Part shown: in pieces, positions 16,992-26,351 of the stretch
How the letters are laid out: each line of letters starts with the position of its first letter
How positions within the stretch are numbered: position 1 is the first letter of the stretch
Assembly: GCA_903873395.1 (NCBI GenBank)
Contig: CAIQOJ010000124.1
Span: forward strand, 1 to 64,000
Direction of reading: 5' to 3'
Length of the DNA: 64,000 bases
Origin: an uncultured Acidimicrobiaceae bacterium
GTDB taxonomy: Bacteria > Actinomycetota > Acidimicrobiia > Acidimicrobiales > RAAP-2
Made by a program: the position numbers and the translations under genes
Notes under the pieces: model-generated
What the model was told of the DNA's origin: nothing
The model's database searches: none
What the model saw: the letters and a program-made list of their open reading frames with translations, nothing else

Positions 16992-17094
16992 TAACAACTC
17001 GCCGAGCCTGGCCGCACGGCCGCACACTCGGCCTGATAAGCACGAAGCCCTCACCTCTGGGTTGTGCACGAGATCCGAGGATTCGACGGGGCAT

Positions 17095-19023
17095 TCAGGT
17101 GGCAGTCACCGTGACCGGAAGACTCTGAGCTGCCAAGACGAGGCCGCTGCCTGAATAGACAGCCCGAAGCACATGTGATCCGGCGGCGAAGGCCAGGATC
17201 ACCTTGATCTTGCCCTTTGCTACCTGCTGAGACGCGATCGGCGTGGCGCCGTCGTAGATGGTGACAGTCCCCACGGATACCTTCGCCCTGCCCGTGACCG
17301 GAGAGGTGACCACCGCGATCACGGGGTTTTTCTTGCCCGCCCGGACTGCGACATGGCCGACGGTCAGGGTCATTGAGGTGGTCGTTGTCACCGTGAGGGT
17401 GGCGGCACTGGTGGTGGCCGACCCGGACGAGTTGGTGAACACGGCCCGGAACTGTGCGCCGGAATCGGTAAGCGCTGCACTGGTCGAATAGGTGGTCGAG
17501 GTGGCGCCGACGATGTCGGCGAACGTCGTGCCGCCGTCATTGGAGCGCTGCCACTGGACCGTCGGAGCAGGAGCGCCCGAACCTGCGGCAGTGAACGAAT
17601 AGGTCGACCCGGCGGCCACCGTCGTCGACGAGGGCGAAGACGTGACGATAGCTGCCGTTGTCGGCACCGTCACCTGGACAAGCGCTGTATAGAGGTCGAA
17701 CGAGGCGTCAGCGCCCGCCGGGTTGTCGCCTGTCGAGTTGGAATTGTCCGCCCAGACCGGGACCATGACGCCCCCATAGAACGCAAGTCCGGTGTAGTCC
17801 CCGAAGTTGGTGTTTCGGATAGACGCCGGTGGCGTGGCATACGTCGCGTTCGACGAGGCTGCTGAGATCGGGAAGTTGGTACTCCAGGTATCCCCACCGT
17901 CGATGCTGACCGAGCCGTAATAGGCGGCATTCACGCGCGTCGAGTCGCCACGGGTGTCGTACCAGGTGGCGCCTACGGCCCCTGTGGTCTGATCCACGGC
18001 GAACCCGGGCATGAAGTGCGATGCAGCAGTGCCATCGTCGTTGACCAGCACCGGGGACGACCACGTCGCTCCACCATCATCGGAGTGCATCACATAGAGC
18101 ATGGTGTTGTTCAGGTCGCTGGCCGGGGCATCCAGAAACGCCAAGTAGACCCGGCCGTCATGGGTTCCGCCGCTCTGGTCCCAGGCCAGATGGGCCTCAG
18201 AGTCGACGCCCCAGTTGGGAGCGGCCGGAATGCGGTCGAAACCGGGCACGTTGGTCGGTGCAACCTCCGTGGCGGCGGTGAACCCCAAGGGGCCGAGTCC
18301 GTCCGGGTCGACACTGACGACGACCCCACCCGTCGAACCGTTGGGACCGAAAGCGACCATCACTTGACCCTGCGGCCCGACGGATATGTCGCCAAACGAA
18401 CTGACGTTTGCGTCGGGGACAGCTTCTGGCGAGCCGAAGGTGCCGATCACTCCGAGTCCAGTGACGGAAGCGCCGACGACCGTGTTCACTCCGCCTCTGT
18501 TGTACGTGACCCACACGCTTCCATTACCCGCCGCCACAACAGGCTGGTCCGTATGGCTGGCCAACGCCTGCTGATGGGAGAACGTGGCCCCCCCGTCAGT
18601 CGACAGGGCGAAGTCGGTATAGATGAAGGCTGAGGTGCTGAGATACACAACGAAAAGGTTGCCGAACTGATCGAACGTGACCGAGGTGTTGCCCCATGCC
18701 GGTGGAAGCTTGTCGGTGGAGCAGACACATGTCGCCACCTTGGAGTGTGTCCAAGAAGCCCCACCATCACTCGAACGTGCCCCGACCAGGTTCCCGGTCT
18801 CGTCCCTGGCCAGGACGAACATCCGATTGGAATTCGAGGGATCGATGGCAACCGATCCCTCGAACTGGTTACCCGTCTGTTGGCTCAGGTTGACCACGGT
18901 GCCGACCGAAGTTGTCGGCCCAGCAGCGGTCGCCACCGCCATGTTCGGCCGGATGACTGCCAAGGCAGTTCCGGCCATGAGGGCCGACACTCCCACTGCT
19001 ACGAAACGCTTCAACGATCCCAT
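17095..19023 (-). CDS. Secreted sialidase/BNR-repeat-like protein with Ig-like domains
   Basis: A 642-residue exported protein. The N-terminus is a signal peptide (about residues 1-32, with SALMAGTALAVI and cleavage near AVATAA). Asp-box motifs SSDGGASWTHS, STDGGATFSHQ, SDDGGATWSSP and SIDGGDTWSTN indicate a sialidase-type beta-propeller over about residues 40-420. An Ig-like domain follows (SGAPAPTVQWQRSNDGGTTF, about 455-545), then a second beta-sandwich to the end. The catalytic FRIP arginine motif of true sialidases is not evident, so enzymatic activity is uncertain. No clear Shine-Dalgarno sequence is seen. It is divergent from oligopeptidase B. Confidence 0.75.
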   Translation of the reverse strand: MGSLKRFVAVGVSALMAGTALAVIRPNMAVATAAGPTTSVGTVVNLSQQTGNQFEGSVAIDPSNSNRMFVLARDETGNLVGARSSDGGASWTHSKVATCVCSTDKLPPAWGNTSVTFDQFGNLFVVYLSTSAFIYTDFALSTDGGATFSHQQALASHTDQPVVAAGNGSVWVTYNRGGVNTVVGASVTGLGVIGTFGSPEAVPDANVSSFGDISVGPQGQVMVAFGPNGSTGGVVVSVDPDGLGPLGFTAATEVAPTNVPGFDRIPAAPNWGVDSEAHLAWDQSGGTHDGRVYLAFLDAPASDLNNTMLYVMHSDDGGATWSSPVLVNDDGTAASHFMPGFAVDQTTGAVGATWYDTRGDSTRVNAAYYGSVSIDGGDTWSTNFPISAASSNATYATPPASIRNTNFGDYTGLAFYGGVMVPVWADNSNSTGDNPAGADASFDLYTALVQVTVPTTAAIVTSSPSSTTVAAGSTYSFTAAGSGAPAPTVQWQRSNDGGTTFADIVGATSTTYSTSAALTDSGAQFRAVFTNSSGSATTSAATLTVTTTTSMTLTVGHVAVRAGKKNPVIAVVTSPVTGRAKVSVGTVTIYDGATPIASQQVAKGKIKVILAFAAGSHVLRAVYSGSGLVLAAQSLPVTVTAT

Positions 19024-19254
19024 CGGTGCACATCTTTCTCAACGTCGTACCGCCTGCCCACAAGCACTCCGCGTCCCTCAACCTATCCGGCTTCGCATCT
19101 TCATCACACTGACCGACGGTGCACAACCAGGCGATGGCGTGCCTGGGTGATCTGACGCTGCCCTCCTTCTGCCCGCCCAATGCAGCGGTTGACCCAGCGA
19201 TCGACGCAACGAACCCTGAACCCACATCGAGGACGGCCGTGCCATTGTGTGCCT

Positions 19255-21453
19255 ATGGCCGACTCCACCCCTCAGACCAACGATTCGCCGAGCGTTGTGA
19301 CTCCCCCGATGGCAGAGCGACGCCCGGTGGTGCTCGAAGCCCACGGCGATGTGCGGACCGACGACTGGTTCTGGCTGCGCGACAAGGACGATCCCGAGGT
19401 GATCGCCCACCTCGACGCGGAAAACGCCTGGACGACGGCGGCCATGGCCCACACCAATGCACTCCAGACAGCCCTTTACGAGGAGATGGTGGCCCGGATC
19501 GAGGAGACCGACCTCTCGGTTCCCGTCAAAAAGGGCCCCTGGCTCTACTACGGCCGGACTCAGGAAGGGGCAAACTACGGCATCCACTGTCGTCGCCCTG
19601 TCGATGGATCTGAAGATGACGAGCAGGTGATTCTCGATGAGAACGTGCTGGCTGAGGGATACGACTACTTCGGTCTGGCCAACTTGGCTATCAGTCCGAA
19701 CCATCAGTGGCTCGCATACGCCACCGATGTCACCGGTGGCGAGCGTTACACGCTGACCTTTCGCAATCTCGAGTCCGGGGAACGTTCCGCCGAACAGATC
19801 GAGGACACCTCCTACGGGATCGCCTGGGCCAACGACAACGCCACCGTCTTCTACGTTCGAGTCGACGAAGCCATGCGGCCGTTTCAGCTCTGGAAGCACC
19901 GGGTGGGCACCGATCCGGCCACCGACTCCTTGGTGCGCCAGGAGGACGACGATCGCTTCTACCTCGGCGTAGGGGGCACTCGAGACGATGCCTTCATACT
20001 CTGCAGCTTGGACTCGAAGGTGACATCCGAGGTGTGGGTACTCGATGCTGACGACCCAGACGGAACGTTCCGAGTGATCGAGCCTCGCCGCCAAGGCATC
20101 GAGTACGCCGTCGACCACGTGCGGGCCGAGCCGGCCACGGGTCAGCCCGGTCGGTTCCTGATCGTGACGAACGACGAAGCCGAGGACTTCCGACTCATGG
20201 CCGCCCCCGAGGAAACCCCCGGGCGTGCGCACTGGACCGAAGTCATCCCTTCCCAACCTGGCGTGCGACTCGATGGCGTCGATCCCTTCGCTGGACATCT
20301 GGTGATCTACGAGCGTCACGACGGATCCACCCGGATCCGAGTGGTCGACGACCACGGCAACGACCGGACGATCGAGCAGCCTGAATCCCCCTCCACGGTG
20401 TGGGCTGGGGCCAACCCCGAATACGACACCGAGGTGCTCCGGTACGAGTACACCTCCCTCGCAACACCTCGCTCGGTCTACGACCTGGATCTAGCCGACG
20501 GCAGCCTGACCCTGCGCAAGCGCCAACCCGTCCTCGGCGACTTCGATCCGGCCCATTACCGGACCGAGCGACGCTGGGCCACTGCTCCCGATGGAACCCA
20601 GGTGCCGATCTCCTTGGTGTGGCGACCTGACCTGGTCGATGCCCCCGGACCCGACGGTCAGGGACCGGCAGTCGGTGGTGGCGCCCCGTGTCTCCTCTAC
20701 GGCTACGGGTCCTATGAGGCCTCCATGGACCCGACGTTCTCGTCGCTCCGACTCAGCCTGCTCGACCGGGGTGTGATCTTCGCCATCGCCCACGTGCGCG
20801 GCGGAGGGGAGCTTGGTCGGCAGTGGTACGAGAACGGCAAGTTCGCAGCCAAACCCAACACCTTCACCGACTTCGTAGCCTGCGCTCGCACGTTGATCGA
20901 TGAAGGGTGGACATCGCCCGACCGGCTCGCCGCCCGAGGCGGTAGCGCCGGTGGACTCCTCATGGGGGCCGTGGCCAACCTGGCACCCGAGTTGTTCCGC
21001 GCCGTGATCGCCGAAGTCCCCTTCGTTGACTGCCTCACCACCATCCTTGATGAAACGCTCCCTCTCACCGTTCTCGAGTGGGAGGAGTGGGGAAATCCGG
21101 TGGAGGACCCAGAGATCTATGCAGTCATGAAGTCCTACTCGCCCTACGACAATGTGGCCATCTCGGATGCTGCCGGCCAACCGGTCCGCTACCCGTCGAT
21201 CCTCGCCACCGGAGGTCTCAGCGATCCGCGGGTTGGTTTCTGGGAGCCAGCCAAGTGGGTGACGAAGCTGCGTGCTGCCAACCCCGAGAACGAGATCCTC
21301 CTGAAGATGGAGATGGGGGCCGGACACGGAGGTCCTTCCGGCCGCTATGACGCCTGGAAGGACGAGGCGTTCGTCTACGCCTTCATGCTCGACGCGTTGG
21401 CCATGGCTGATGCTGTGCCTGTTCCCTACCCATCGGACGCATCGTCGACCTGA
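19255..21453 (+). CDS. Oligopeptidase B-like serine peptidase (S9A family)
   Basis: A cytoplasmic prolyl-oligopeptidase-fold enzyme that cleaves short peptides, usually after basic residues in oligopeptidase B. The 732-residue protein has an N-terminal propeller (about 70-420) and a C-terminal alpha/beta hydrolase domain. The triad is visible: the nucleophile in RGGSAGGLLMGA, Asp in GGLSDPRVGFWEPAKW and His in GAGHGGPSGR. LLYGYGSYEASMDPTFSSLRLSLLDRG is typical of PtrB. The ATG at 19255 was preferred over one 75 bp upstream because conserved sequence starts with RRPVVLEAHGDVR. A leaderless-type CATTGT lies six bases upstream. Confidence 0.92.
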   Translation: MADSTPQTNDSPSVVTPPMAERRPVVLEAHGDVRTDDWFWLRDKDDPEVIAHLDAENAWTTAAMAHTNALQTALYEEMVARIEETDLSVPVKKGPWLYYGRTQEGANYGIHCRRPVDGSEDDEQVILDENVLAEGYDYFGLANLAISPNHQWLAYATDVTGGERYTLTFRNLESGERSAEQIEDTSYGIAWANDNATVFYVRVDEAMRPFQLWKHRVGTDPATDSLVRQEDDDRFYLGVGGTRDDAFILCSLDSKVTSEVWVLDADDPDGTFRVIEPRRQGIEYAVDHVRAEPATGQPGRFLIVTNDEAEDFRLMAAPEETPGRAHWTEVIPSQPGVRLDGVDPFAGHLVIYERHDGSTRIRVVDDHGNDRTIEQPESPSTVWAGANPEYDTEVLRYEYTSLATPRSVYDLDLADGSLTLRKRQPVLGDFDPAHYRTERRWATAPDGTQVPISLVWRPDLVDAPGPDGQGPAVGGGAPCLLYGYGSYEASMDPTFSSLRLSLLDRGVIFAIAHVRGGGELGRQWYENGKFAAKPNTFTDFVACARTLIDEGWTSPDRLAARGGSAGGLLMGAVANLAPELFRAVIAEVPFVDCLTTILDETLPLTVLEWEEWGNPVEDPEIYAVMKSYSPYDNVAISDAAGQPVRYPSILATGGLSDPRVGFWEPAKWVTKLRAANPENEILLKMEMGAGHGGPSGRYDAWKDEAFVYAFMLDALAMADAVPVPYPSDASST

Positions 21454-21467
21454 GTCAACGATGCGTC
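21436..21467 (+). terminator. Hairpin at the end of the oligopeptidase B gene
   Basis: GACGCATCGT (21436-21445) and ACGATGCGTC (21458-21467) form a perfect ten-bp stem around a 12-base loop. The left arm lies in the last codons and the stop codon is in the loop. It probably also serves the convergent gene ending at 21480. Confidence 0.6.
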
Positions 21468-21479
21468 GCGAACCTGCCC

Positions 21480-22523
21480 TCAGGTTCTGCTTGTGACAGC
21501 CGAGGTCGTCGTGGTGGCCGTCGCCCCCGACGATGCGGTGGTAGCAGTCGTTCCCGACGAAGCTCCAGCAACCGTGGTCGTCGTCGTGCCCGGCGTTGCC
21601 GTAGCAGCCGGCTGAATGGTGGCCACGAACGGGGTGTGAAGCGGGCTGGGGAGGACTAGGGGAATGTCGTTGACGGCCAACGTCAGGGTCGGCGTTCCAA
21701 ACTGCACCGTGATGGTGCCCGATGCGCTGACGTTCTGCACGGTGCCGGCCGAAAGTGCGCCCGCCCACAAGGTCGACCCCGAAGCTGACGAGGTCACCTG
21801 GACCCAGCAGGAACCTGTTCCCGTCAAGGTCAACTGGTAGTCCGTAGTCAAGACGGTGTACGTCGCACTCGTTCCGGTTGGCGATGCCGTCGTAGCCACG
21901 AAGGTAGTCGGAAGTGTCGTCGGCGGGGGTTGGGTCGTCGATGGTGGGCGAGTCGTCGATGAAGCGCCCGAAGTCCCCGTCGTTGGGGTGGTTGTTACGA
22001 GCGTGCCGGACGACTTGGTGGAGTGGTGGCTGCCGATGACAGCCAAGACGATGAAGAGGACGACCGCAGCACCGATGGCGATCGGCACCGCGCCCGGTCC
22101 TCGGCGATGGTTCATCGAGCCCAGCGCAATGCGCTGCTCACGGCTGCCCGGCTTTGGTGTGGCGGGCTCGTCGACCCCTGCCACCTGCCCGGCCGGTAGT
22201 CGCCCAGACGGCCGGGCATCGTCGAAGATGATGGGCTCGTCGGGGTCGGGGAACTCATCGGTCCCCCGCACGCGCACAGGCGGTACCGGCAGCCGCACCG
22301 GCTCGTCAGTTCCATCTGTTCGAGGGAGCACTATTGGACGCACGGCCGGACGCGTCGGTGGGCCGATCCGCTCGGACAGATTCTCCAATGTGCCCAGAGC
22401 GTTGTTGTAGCTCTGCACGGAGTAGAGATCGTCACCCGAGGGTCGTCGGATGACGGCGGCGACAATGCCGCCGGCCACCAACACGATCAGAACCAGGATC
22501 ACCAGGACCACGGGACCATTCAA
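21480..22523 (-). CDS. Membrane protein with RodZ C-terminal-like domain and Thr-rich tail
   Basis: A 347-residue protein with two hydrophobic helices: residues 4-24 (VVLVILVLIVLVAGGIVAAVI) and about 144-164 (AVPIAIGAAVVLFIVLAVIG). They are separated by a Pro/Arg-rich segment. The region CWVQVTSSASGSTLWAGALS to GTPTLTLAVNDI resembles the DUF4115 domain at the C-terminus of RodZ, a cell-shape and division factor. It is flanked by long Thr/Ser/Ala runs. The helix-turn-helix of RodZ is absent, so it is not an orthologue. The start as given is TTG; a GTG at 22511 is equally likely. Confidence 0.6.
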   Translation of the reverse strand: MNGPVVLVILVLIVLVAGGIVAAVIRRPSGDDLYSVQSYNNALGTLENLSERIGPPTRPAVRPIVLPRTDGTDEPVRLPVPPVRVRGTDEFPDPDEPIIFDDARPSGRLPAGQVAGVDEPATPKPGSREQRIALGSMNHRRGPGAVPIAIGAAVVLFIVLAVIGSHHSTKSSGTLVTTTPTTGTSGASSTTRPPSTTQPPPTTLPTTFVATTASPTGTSATYTVLTTDYQLTLTGTGSCWVQVTSSASGSTLWAGALSAGTVQNVSASGTITVQFGTPTLTLAVNDIPLVLPSPLHTPFVATIQPAATATPGTTTTTVAGASSGTTATTASSGATATTTTSAVTSRT

Positions 22524-22576
22524 CTCCCAATTCAGGGGGTCGGCGGCGCTTACGCGCTCGGCCGTGACCCCGGCGG

Positions 22577-23380
22577 TCAGATCGCGGTCACTGCCGTCAT
22601 CCCACCATCCACCGTGAGGTGGGCACCGGTGATGAACGACGCCTCGTCAGAAAGGAGGAATCTGATGGGTCGGGCAATCTCATCGGGTGTCGACACCCGA
22701 CCGAGTGGCGTGCGGGATTCGACCTGATCACGGAAGCCAGGAAGCAGATCGAATGCCGGAGCGAGCATGGGAGTGTCGACTGCCCCGGGACAGACGGCGT
22801 TGACCCGTACTCCGTCGGTAGCCAAGTGCTGGGCCATCGAGCGCATGAGTCCCAGGACTCCCGCCTTCGACGAACAGTAGGCGGGCAGCATTGCGCTGCC
22901 AAAGTGGCCTTCGATCGACGACACCAACACGGCGGCCGATCCTGGTCCGGCGGCACGGAACGGCGTGACCAGTTCCCGGAAGAGCATGGCCGCTGCTCGA
23001 AGGTTCACATCCAACGTGGCATCCCACGTCGCGTCATCAAGATCCTCGACGATGGCTGCACCTGACACCCCTGCGGCATGGACGAACCCTCCGAGCGAGC
23101 CGAGCGCACCCGCGGTGGCAGCGACATGGTCGGACAGTCCGCTGGTGACAGCCACGTCCACGCACGCGGCGTGGGCTACGACACCGAGTGATCGACACTC
23201 GTCGGCCACCGCTTGGGCTGCGTCACCATCAAGGTCCCACACCGCCACCGGGCGGCCTACTTCTGCCAGGGCCAGTGCGCTAGCCCGGCCGATGCCGGAG
23301 GCACCCCCAGTAACGAGCACTCCTGTCCTCGGCCAGCCGAGACGACTCGGACCCGTTGCCATCGACGTCTCCGTTGTCAT
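22577..23380 (-). CDS. Short-chain dehydrogenase/reductase
   Basis: A 267-residue NAD(P)-dependent oxidoreductase of the classical SDR type. It shows the cofactor motif TGGASGIGRA (about 23-32), an acidic residue at WDLDGD that favours NAD(H), and the active-site Tyr-Lys pair in YCSSKAG. The C-terminal ITGAHLTVDGG is typical. The substrate is not deducible. It is followed on the opposite side by the TTG-started membrane protein gene and is not clearly in an operon. Confidence 0.88.
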   Translation of the reverse strand: MTTETSMATGPSRLGWPRTGVLVTGGASGIGRASALALAEVGRPVAVWDLDGDAAQAVADECRSLGVVAHAACVDVAVTSGLSDHVAATAGALGSLGGFVHAAGVSGAAIVEDLDDATWDATLDVNLRAAAMLFRELVTPFRAAGPGSAAVLVSSIEGHFGSAMLPAYCSSKAGVLGLMRSMAQHLATDGVRVNAVCPGAVDTPMLAPAFDLLPGFRDQVESRTPLGRVSTPDEIARPIRFLLSDEASFITGAHLTVDGGMTAVTAI

Positions 23381-23430
23381 GGATGCACACTCTCCGAGCC
23401 CAGGAACATAAGTGCGAGGTTCGTCAATGA

Positions 23431-23982
23431 TCAGGTACGCAAGCCCGCGTAGGGCTGGCGGCCGGGCGGCAAGGAGTTGCGGAGGGGATTGGTCTTGTCC
23501 CGATCCGAGAGGACCGGATCGGTCACACCCCAGTCGGCGCCGATGGCCGGGTCGTCCCAGGCCACACCGTTCTCGTCTTCGGCGTTGTAGTAGCCATCCA
23601 CGAGGTACCAGAGCGTCAGGTCGGTCAGTGAGGCAAACCCATGGGCCACGCCGGGCGGGATGTAGAGGCCTCGGTCAACGTCTCCGCTCAGATCCAGAGT
23701 CAGGGTGGCCCCATCGGTCGGCGAGCCCTGTCGCAGATCGTGGAGCACGACTCGTGCCGTGCCGTCGAGCACATACCAATAGTCACTCTGATGCAGGTGG
23801 TAGTGCAGGCCGACCACGGCACCGGCCTGCTTGGTTGAGCGATTGGCCTGGATCATCTCGCGTCCCAACGGGAACCACGACCTCCGATAGGTCTCGACGA
23901 AGCGGCCACGCTCGTCGCCGTGGGCGTCGGGCTCCACGATGATGACATCGGCAATGACATCGGATTCAGTGATCTTGGGCAT
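23431..23982 (-). CDS. dTDP-4-dehydrorhamnose 3,5-epimerase family protein
   Basis: A 183-residue cupin of the RmlC family, with HGDERGRFVETYRRSWFP near residues 20-37, GLHYHLHQSDYWYVLDGTARVVLHDLR near 58-84 and YIPPGVAHGFASLTDLTLWYLVDGYY. The first His of GLHYH corresponds to the epimerase base. No other rhamnose genes are adjacent, so it may act on another nucleotide sugar. Its stop is 10 bp from the flavin reductase stop-side region on the same strand, so they may be co-transcribed from upstream. Confidence 0.85.
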   Translation of the reverse strand: MPKITESDVIADVIIVEPDAHGDERGRFVETYRRSWFPLGREMIQANRSTKQAGAVVGLHYHLHQSDYWYVLDGTARVVLHDLRQGSPTDGATLTLDLSGDVDRGLYIPPGVAHGFASLTDLTLWYLVDGYYNAEDENGVAWDDPAIGADWGVTDPVLSDRDKTNPLRNSLPPGRQPYAGLRT

Positions 23983-23991
23983 GGGTCCCCT

Positions 23992-24522
23992 TCAGCCTTC
24001 GGAACGGTCGTGGGTCAGCGTAGCCAAGCGGCCCTGGTGGTAGATGAGCGGCGAGCCTTCACCCACGCCAAGGGCCAACACGTGGCCGAGGATGATCTCG
24101 TGATCACCGGCATCGTGCACCAGCGAGACGGCGCAATCGATCCAAGCCAGGCTTCCGGCGATCCGAGGTGACCCCGTGGCCGGCGCCTGATCCCACGCGA
24201 CGTCGGCGAACTTCGAACTACCGGAGCGGGCGAACGTCATACAGAGGTCGGCCTGAGTGTCGGCCAGGACGTTCACGCAGAACGTGCCGGCCCGAGCGAT
24301 GCGTGGCCAGGTCGACGACGTCTTGGCGGGAGCCACGGTCACATAGGGAGGATCCAGGGACAACGAGACGAAACTCTGACAGGTGAAGCCGACCGGTTCG
24401 CCATCGTCGATGCCGGCCACGATGGTCACCCCGGTGGCGAACCGGCTCATGACGTCCTTGAAGGTGGAGGTATCGAACGAAGCATCGCCGCCGTCGGTGT
24501 GGAGATGGTCGTCGTGGCTCAT
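23992..24522 (-). CDS. Flavin reductase family protein
   Basis: A 176-residue FMN-binding split-barrel protein that reduces flavin with NAD(P)H, usually to feed a two-component monooxygenase. Typical strings are FKDVMSRFATGVTIVAG (about 22-38), GFTCQSFVSLSLDPPYVTVAP and GTFCVNVLADTQ, with a C-terminal HHEIILGHV-like segment (DHEIILGHVLALGVG). The ATG overlaps the stop of the upstream MBL gene by ATGA, so the two are translationally coupled. No monooxygenase is adjacent. Confidence 0.88.
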   Translation of the reverse strand: MSHDDHLHTDGGDASFDTSTFKDVMSRFATGVTIVAGIDDGEPVGFTCQSFVSLSLDPPYVTVAPAKTSSTWPRIARAGTFCVNVLADTQADLCMTFARSGSSKFADVAWDQAPATGSPRIAGSLAWIDCAVSLVHDAGDHEIILGHVLALGVGEGSPLIYHQGRLATLTHDRSEG

Positions 24523-25394
24523 CGGCGGCCGGTCCGATTCCGTCCGTCGATCTCCACGGTTCCACCTTCATGGGCACTGTGCACCTCAGGGCCGCCGATC
24601 ATCTCGCTCACACGGCGAGCTGCTGTCAGCATCTCGTCGAGCTGCTCGTCGGTATGCCCTGGATCGTGATGAAAGAGGTCGAGGCGCCGCACGCCTGCCT
24701 CGGCGGCCACCCGGACGGCATAGGCGGGCGTCGAATGGCCCCAGTCGGCCAACTCGGCGAACTCCTCGTCGGTGTACTGCGCGTCGTGGAGCAAGAGGTC
24801 CGCCCCGTCACAGAGCGCCAGCACCTCGTCTTCGACTTCCGTCCGATCCAGAGGCGCCTGATGGTCAGGAATGTACGCCACGACCGCTCCACCGGCCTCG
24901 ATGCGGAACCCGAAGGTGGTGCCGACATGGTTGACCTGTCTGGCCACCACGGTGACCGATCCAAGGTGCAACTCCGAACCGGGGGCCAGGTCGTGATACA
25001 CGAGTTCGCCTCGGAAGTCGACGATGTCGACTGGGAAGAATGGCGGTCGCACCATGCCAGCCATAGTGGCTTGGAGGGTCGTCCCTTCCTGAGCTGGCCC
25101 GTACACCTCGACCAATGCACCCGGATCGCGCATCGGAGGGAAGAACGGCGTTCCCAGGACATGGTCATAGTGCAGATGGGTCAGAAGGGCCGTGGCTCGC
25201 AGGGGAAGCCCGGTGGCCGCCAGGGACGTCGTGAGGTGGTGTCCCAGAGCCCGCAGCCCAGTGCCCATGTCCAGGATCAGTGGCGGCTCACCTTCGATCT
25301 CGACGAGGACGCATGACGTGTTGCCGCCGTAGCGGCGCTGGCTCTCAGAGGAGCAGGGACAGGACCCTCGGACGCCGAAGTAGGAGATGCGCAC
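24519..25394 (-). CDS. MBL-fold metallo-hydrolase of the GVRGS type
   Basis: A 291-residue phosphodiesterase-like beta-lactamase-fold protein. It starts with RISYFGVRGSCPCSS and YGGNTSCVLVEI, the signature of a group related to bacterial cyclic-nucleotide phosphodiesterases. The metal site is LTHLHYDHVLGTPFF, YIPDH, LLLHDAQYTDEEF, DWGHSTP and LFHHDPGHTDEQLD. The GTG at 25394 was chosen because the conserved sequence begins directly after it; the frame is open for another 63 codons, into the divergent hydrolase gene. It is translationally coupled to the flavin reductase. Confidence 0.85.
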   Translation of the reverse strand: MRISYFGVRGSCPCSSESQRRYGGNTSCVLVEIEGEPPLILDMGTGLRALGHHLTTSLAATGLPLRATALLTHLHYDHVLGTPFFPPMRDPGALVEVYGPAQEGTTLQATMAGMVRPPFFPVDIVDFRGELVYHDLAPGSELHLGSVTVVARQVNHVGTTFGFRIEAGGAVVAYIPDHQAPLDRTEVEDEVLALCDGADLLLHDAQYTDEEFAELADWGHSTPAYAVRVAAEAGVRRLDLFHHDPGHTDEQLDEMLTAARRVSEMIGGPEVHSAHEGGTVEIDGRNRTGRR

Positions 25395-25436
25395 CGCCGG
25401 CAAGGCTAGTCGCAGGCGCACGGCCGACCTCCCGGC

Positions 25437-25442
25437 TACCCT
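25437..25442 (+). promoter_or_regulatory. Putative -10 element TACCCT of a leaderless promoter
   Basis: TACCCT is followed by six bases and the ATG at 25449. No ribosome-binding sequence is present. Confidence 0.45.
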
Positions 25443-25448
25443 CCGGAC

Positions 25449-26318
25449 ATGGACCTCCAGACCGTCAACGCCCGTGGTCTCGACTTCACCTATCTCGAGA
25501 TGGGTCCGGCCGACGGCCCACTCGCCTTGTGCCTCCACGGGTTCCCGGACACGGCACACACGTGGCGTCATCTCATGCCCCAACTAGCCGACGCCGGCTA
25601 TCGGGCTGTGGCTCCGTTCCTGAGGGGCTACGCCCCCACTTCCGTGCCAACCGATGGCCGCTACGACACCGGAACGCTTGCCCTTGATGCCTGCGCCCTC
25701 CACGAAGCTCTCGGCGGAGGTAGCGACGCAGTGATCATCGGCCACGACTGGGGGGCACTACTGACGTATCCCGCCGCTGCTCACGAGCCAGACCGGTGGC
25801 GCCGAGTGGTGACCGCCGCCGTGCCACCGCCCGCTTCGATGGGATTTGGCTTCTTCGACTACGAACAACTGCGGCGCAGCTGGTACATCTTCTTCTTCCA
25901 GACTCCCCTGGCCGAGTTCGCCGTCAGTCTCGAGGAGTACGCCTTCATCGACAAGCTCTGGGAAGCCTGGTCACCTGGCTACGACGGCTCCTGGGATGCA
26001 GCCCGAGTCAAGGAAGCGCTGGCTGACGAGGCGAACTTGACTGCCGCCATCGGCTACTACCGAGCCATGTTGGGCGACCCCACCGACGACCCGGCGGCTG
26101 CGGCTGCTGCCGCATCGGCCGAGGTCGCCCCACCCCAGCCGACGCTCTACCTGCATGGCGCTCAAGACGGCTGCATGGGGATCGATGTCATCGGGCCGGT
26201 CACCGACCACCTGAGTGCGGGTTCCGAACTCGTGGTGGTCGAGGGAACCGGCCACTTCCTCCACCTGGAGGACCCAGATACCGTCAATGGGCACATCCTG
26301 CGCTTCCTGGCTGACTGA
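25449..26318 (+). CDS. Alpha/beta hydrolase, epoxide-hydrolase-like
   Basis: A 289-residue hydrolase with the oxyanion-hole motif HGFPDTAHTW (about 30-39) and nucleophile elbow GHDWGA, in which Asp100 replaces serine as in soluble epoxide hydrolases and haloalkane dehalogenases. The catalytic His is in EGTGHFLHLEDP. A cap domain lies between (about 130-220). Epoxide hydrolase is the better guess because HGFP and GHDWG are typical of that group. It is expressed from its own promoter, divergent from the MBL-flavin reductase pair. Confidence 0.86.
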   Translation: MDLQTVNARGLDFTYLEMGPADGPLALCLHGFPDTAHTWRHLMPQLADAGYRAVAPFLRGYAPTSVPTDGRYDTGTLALDACALHEALGGGSDAVIIGHDWGALLTYPAAAHEPDRWRRVVTAAVPPPASMGFGFFDYEQLRRSWYIFFFQTPLAEFAVSLEEYAFIDKLWEAWSPGYDGSWDAARVKEALADEANLTAAIGYYRAMLGDPTDDPAAAAAAASAEVAPPQPTLYLHGAQDGCMGIDVIGPVTDHLSAGSELVVVEGTGHFLHLEDPDTVNGHILRFLAD

Positions 26319-26351
26319 TCGGCGCTCACCCAGACGAGCAAACCGGTGCTC

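Noticed and set aside
17095-19023. Annotation of the BNR protein as a true sialidase
   Set aside because: Asp boxes are present, but the FRIP arginine motif and the catalytic Tyr/Glu pair could not be identified.
19078-21768. Two 425-residue minus-strand open frames antisense to oligopeptidase B
   Set aside because: Both are shadows of a clear S9 peptidase gene with a complete catalytic triad.
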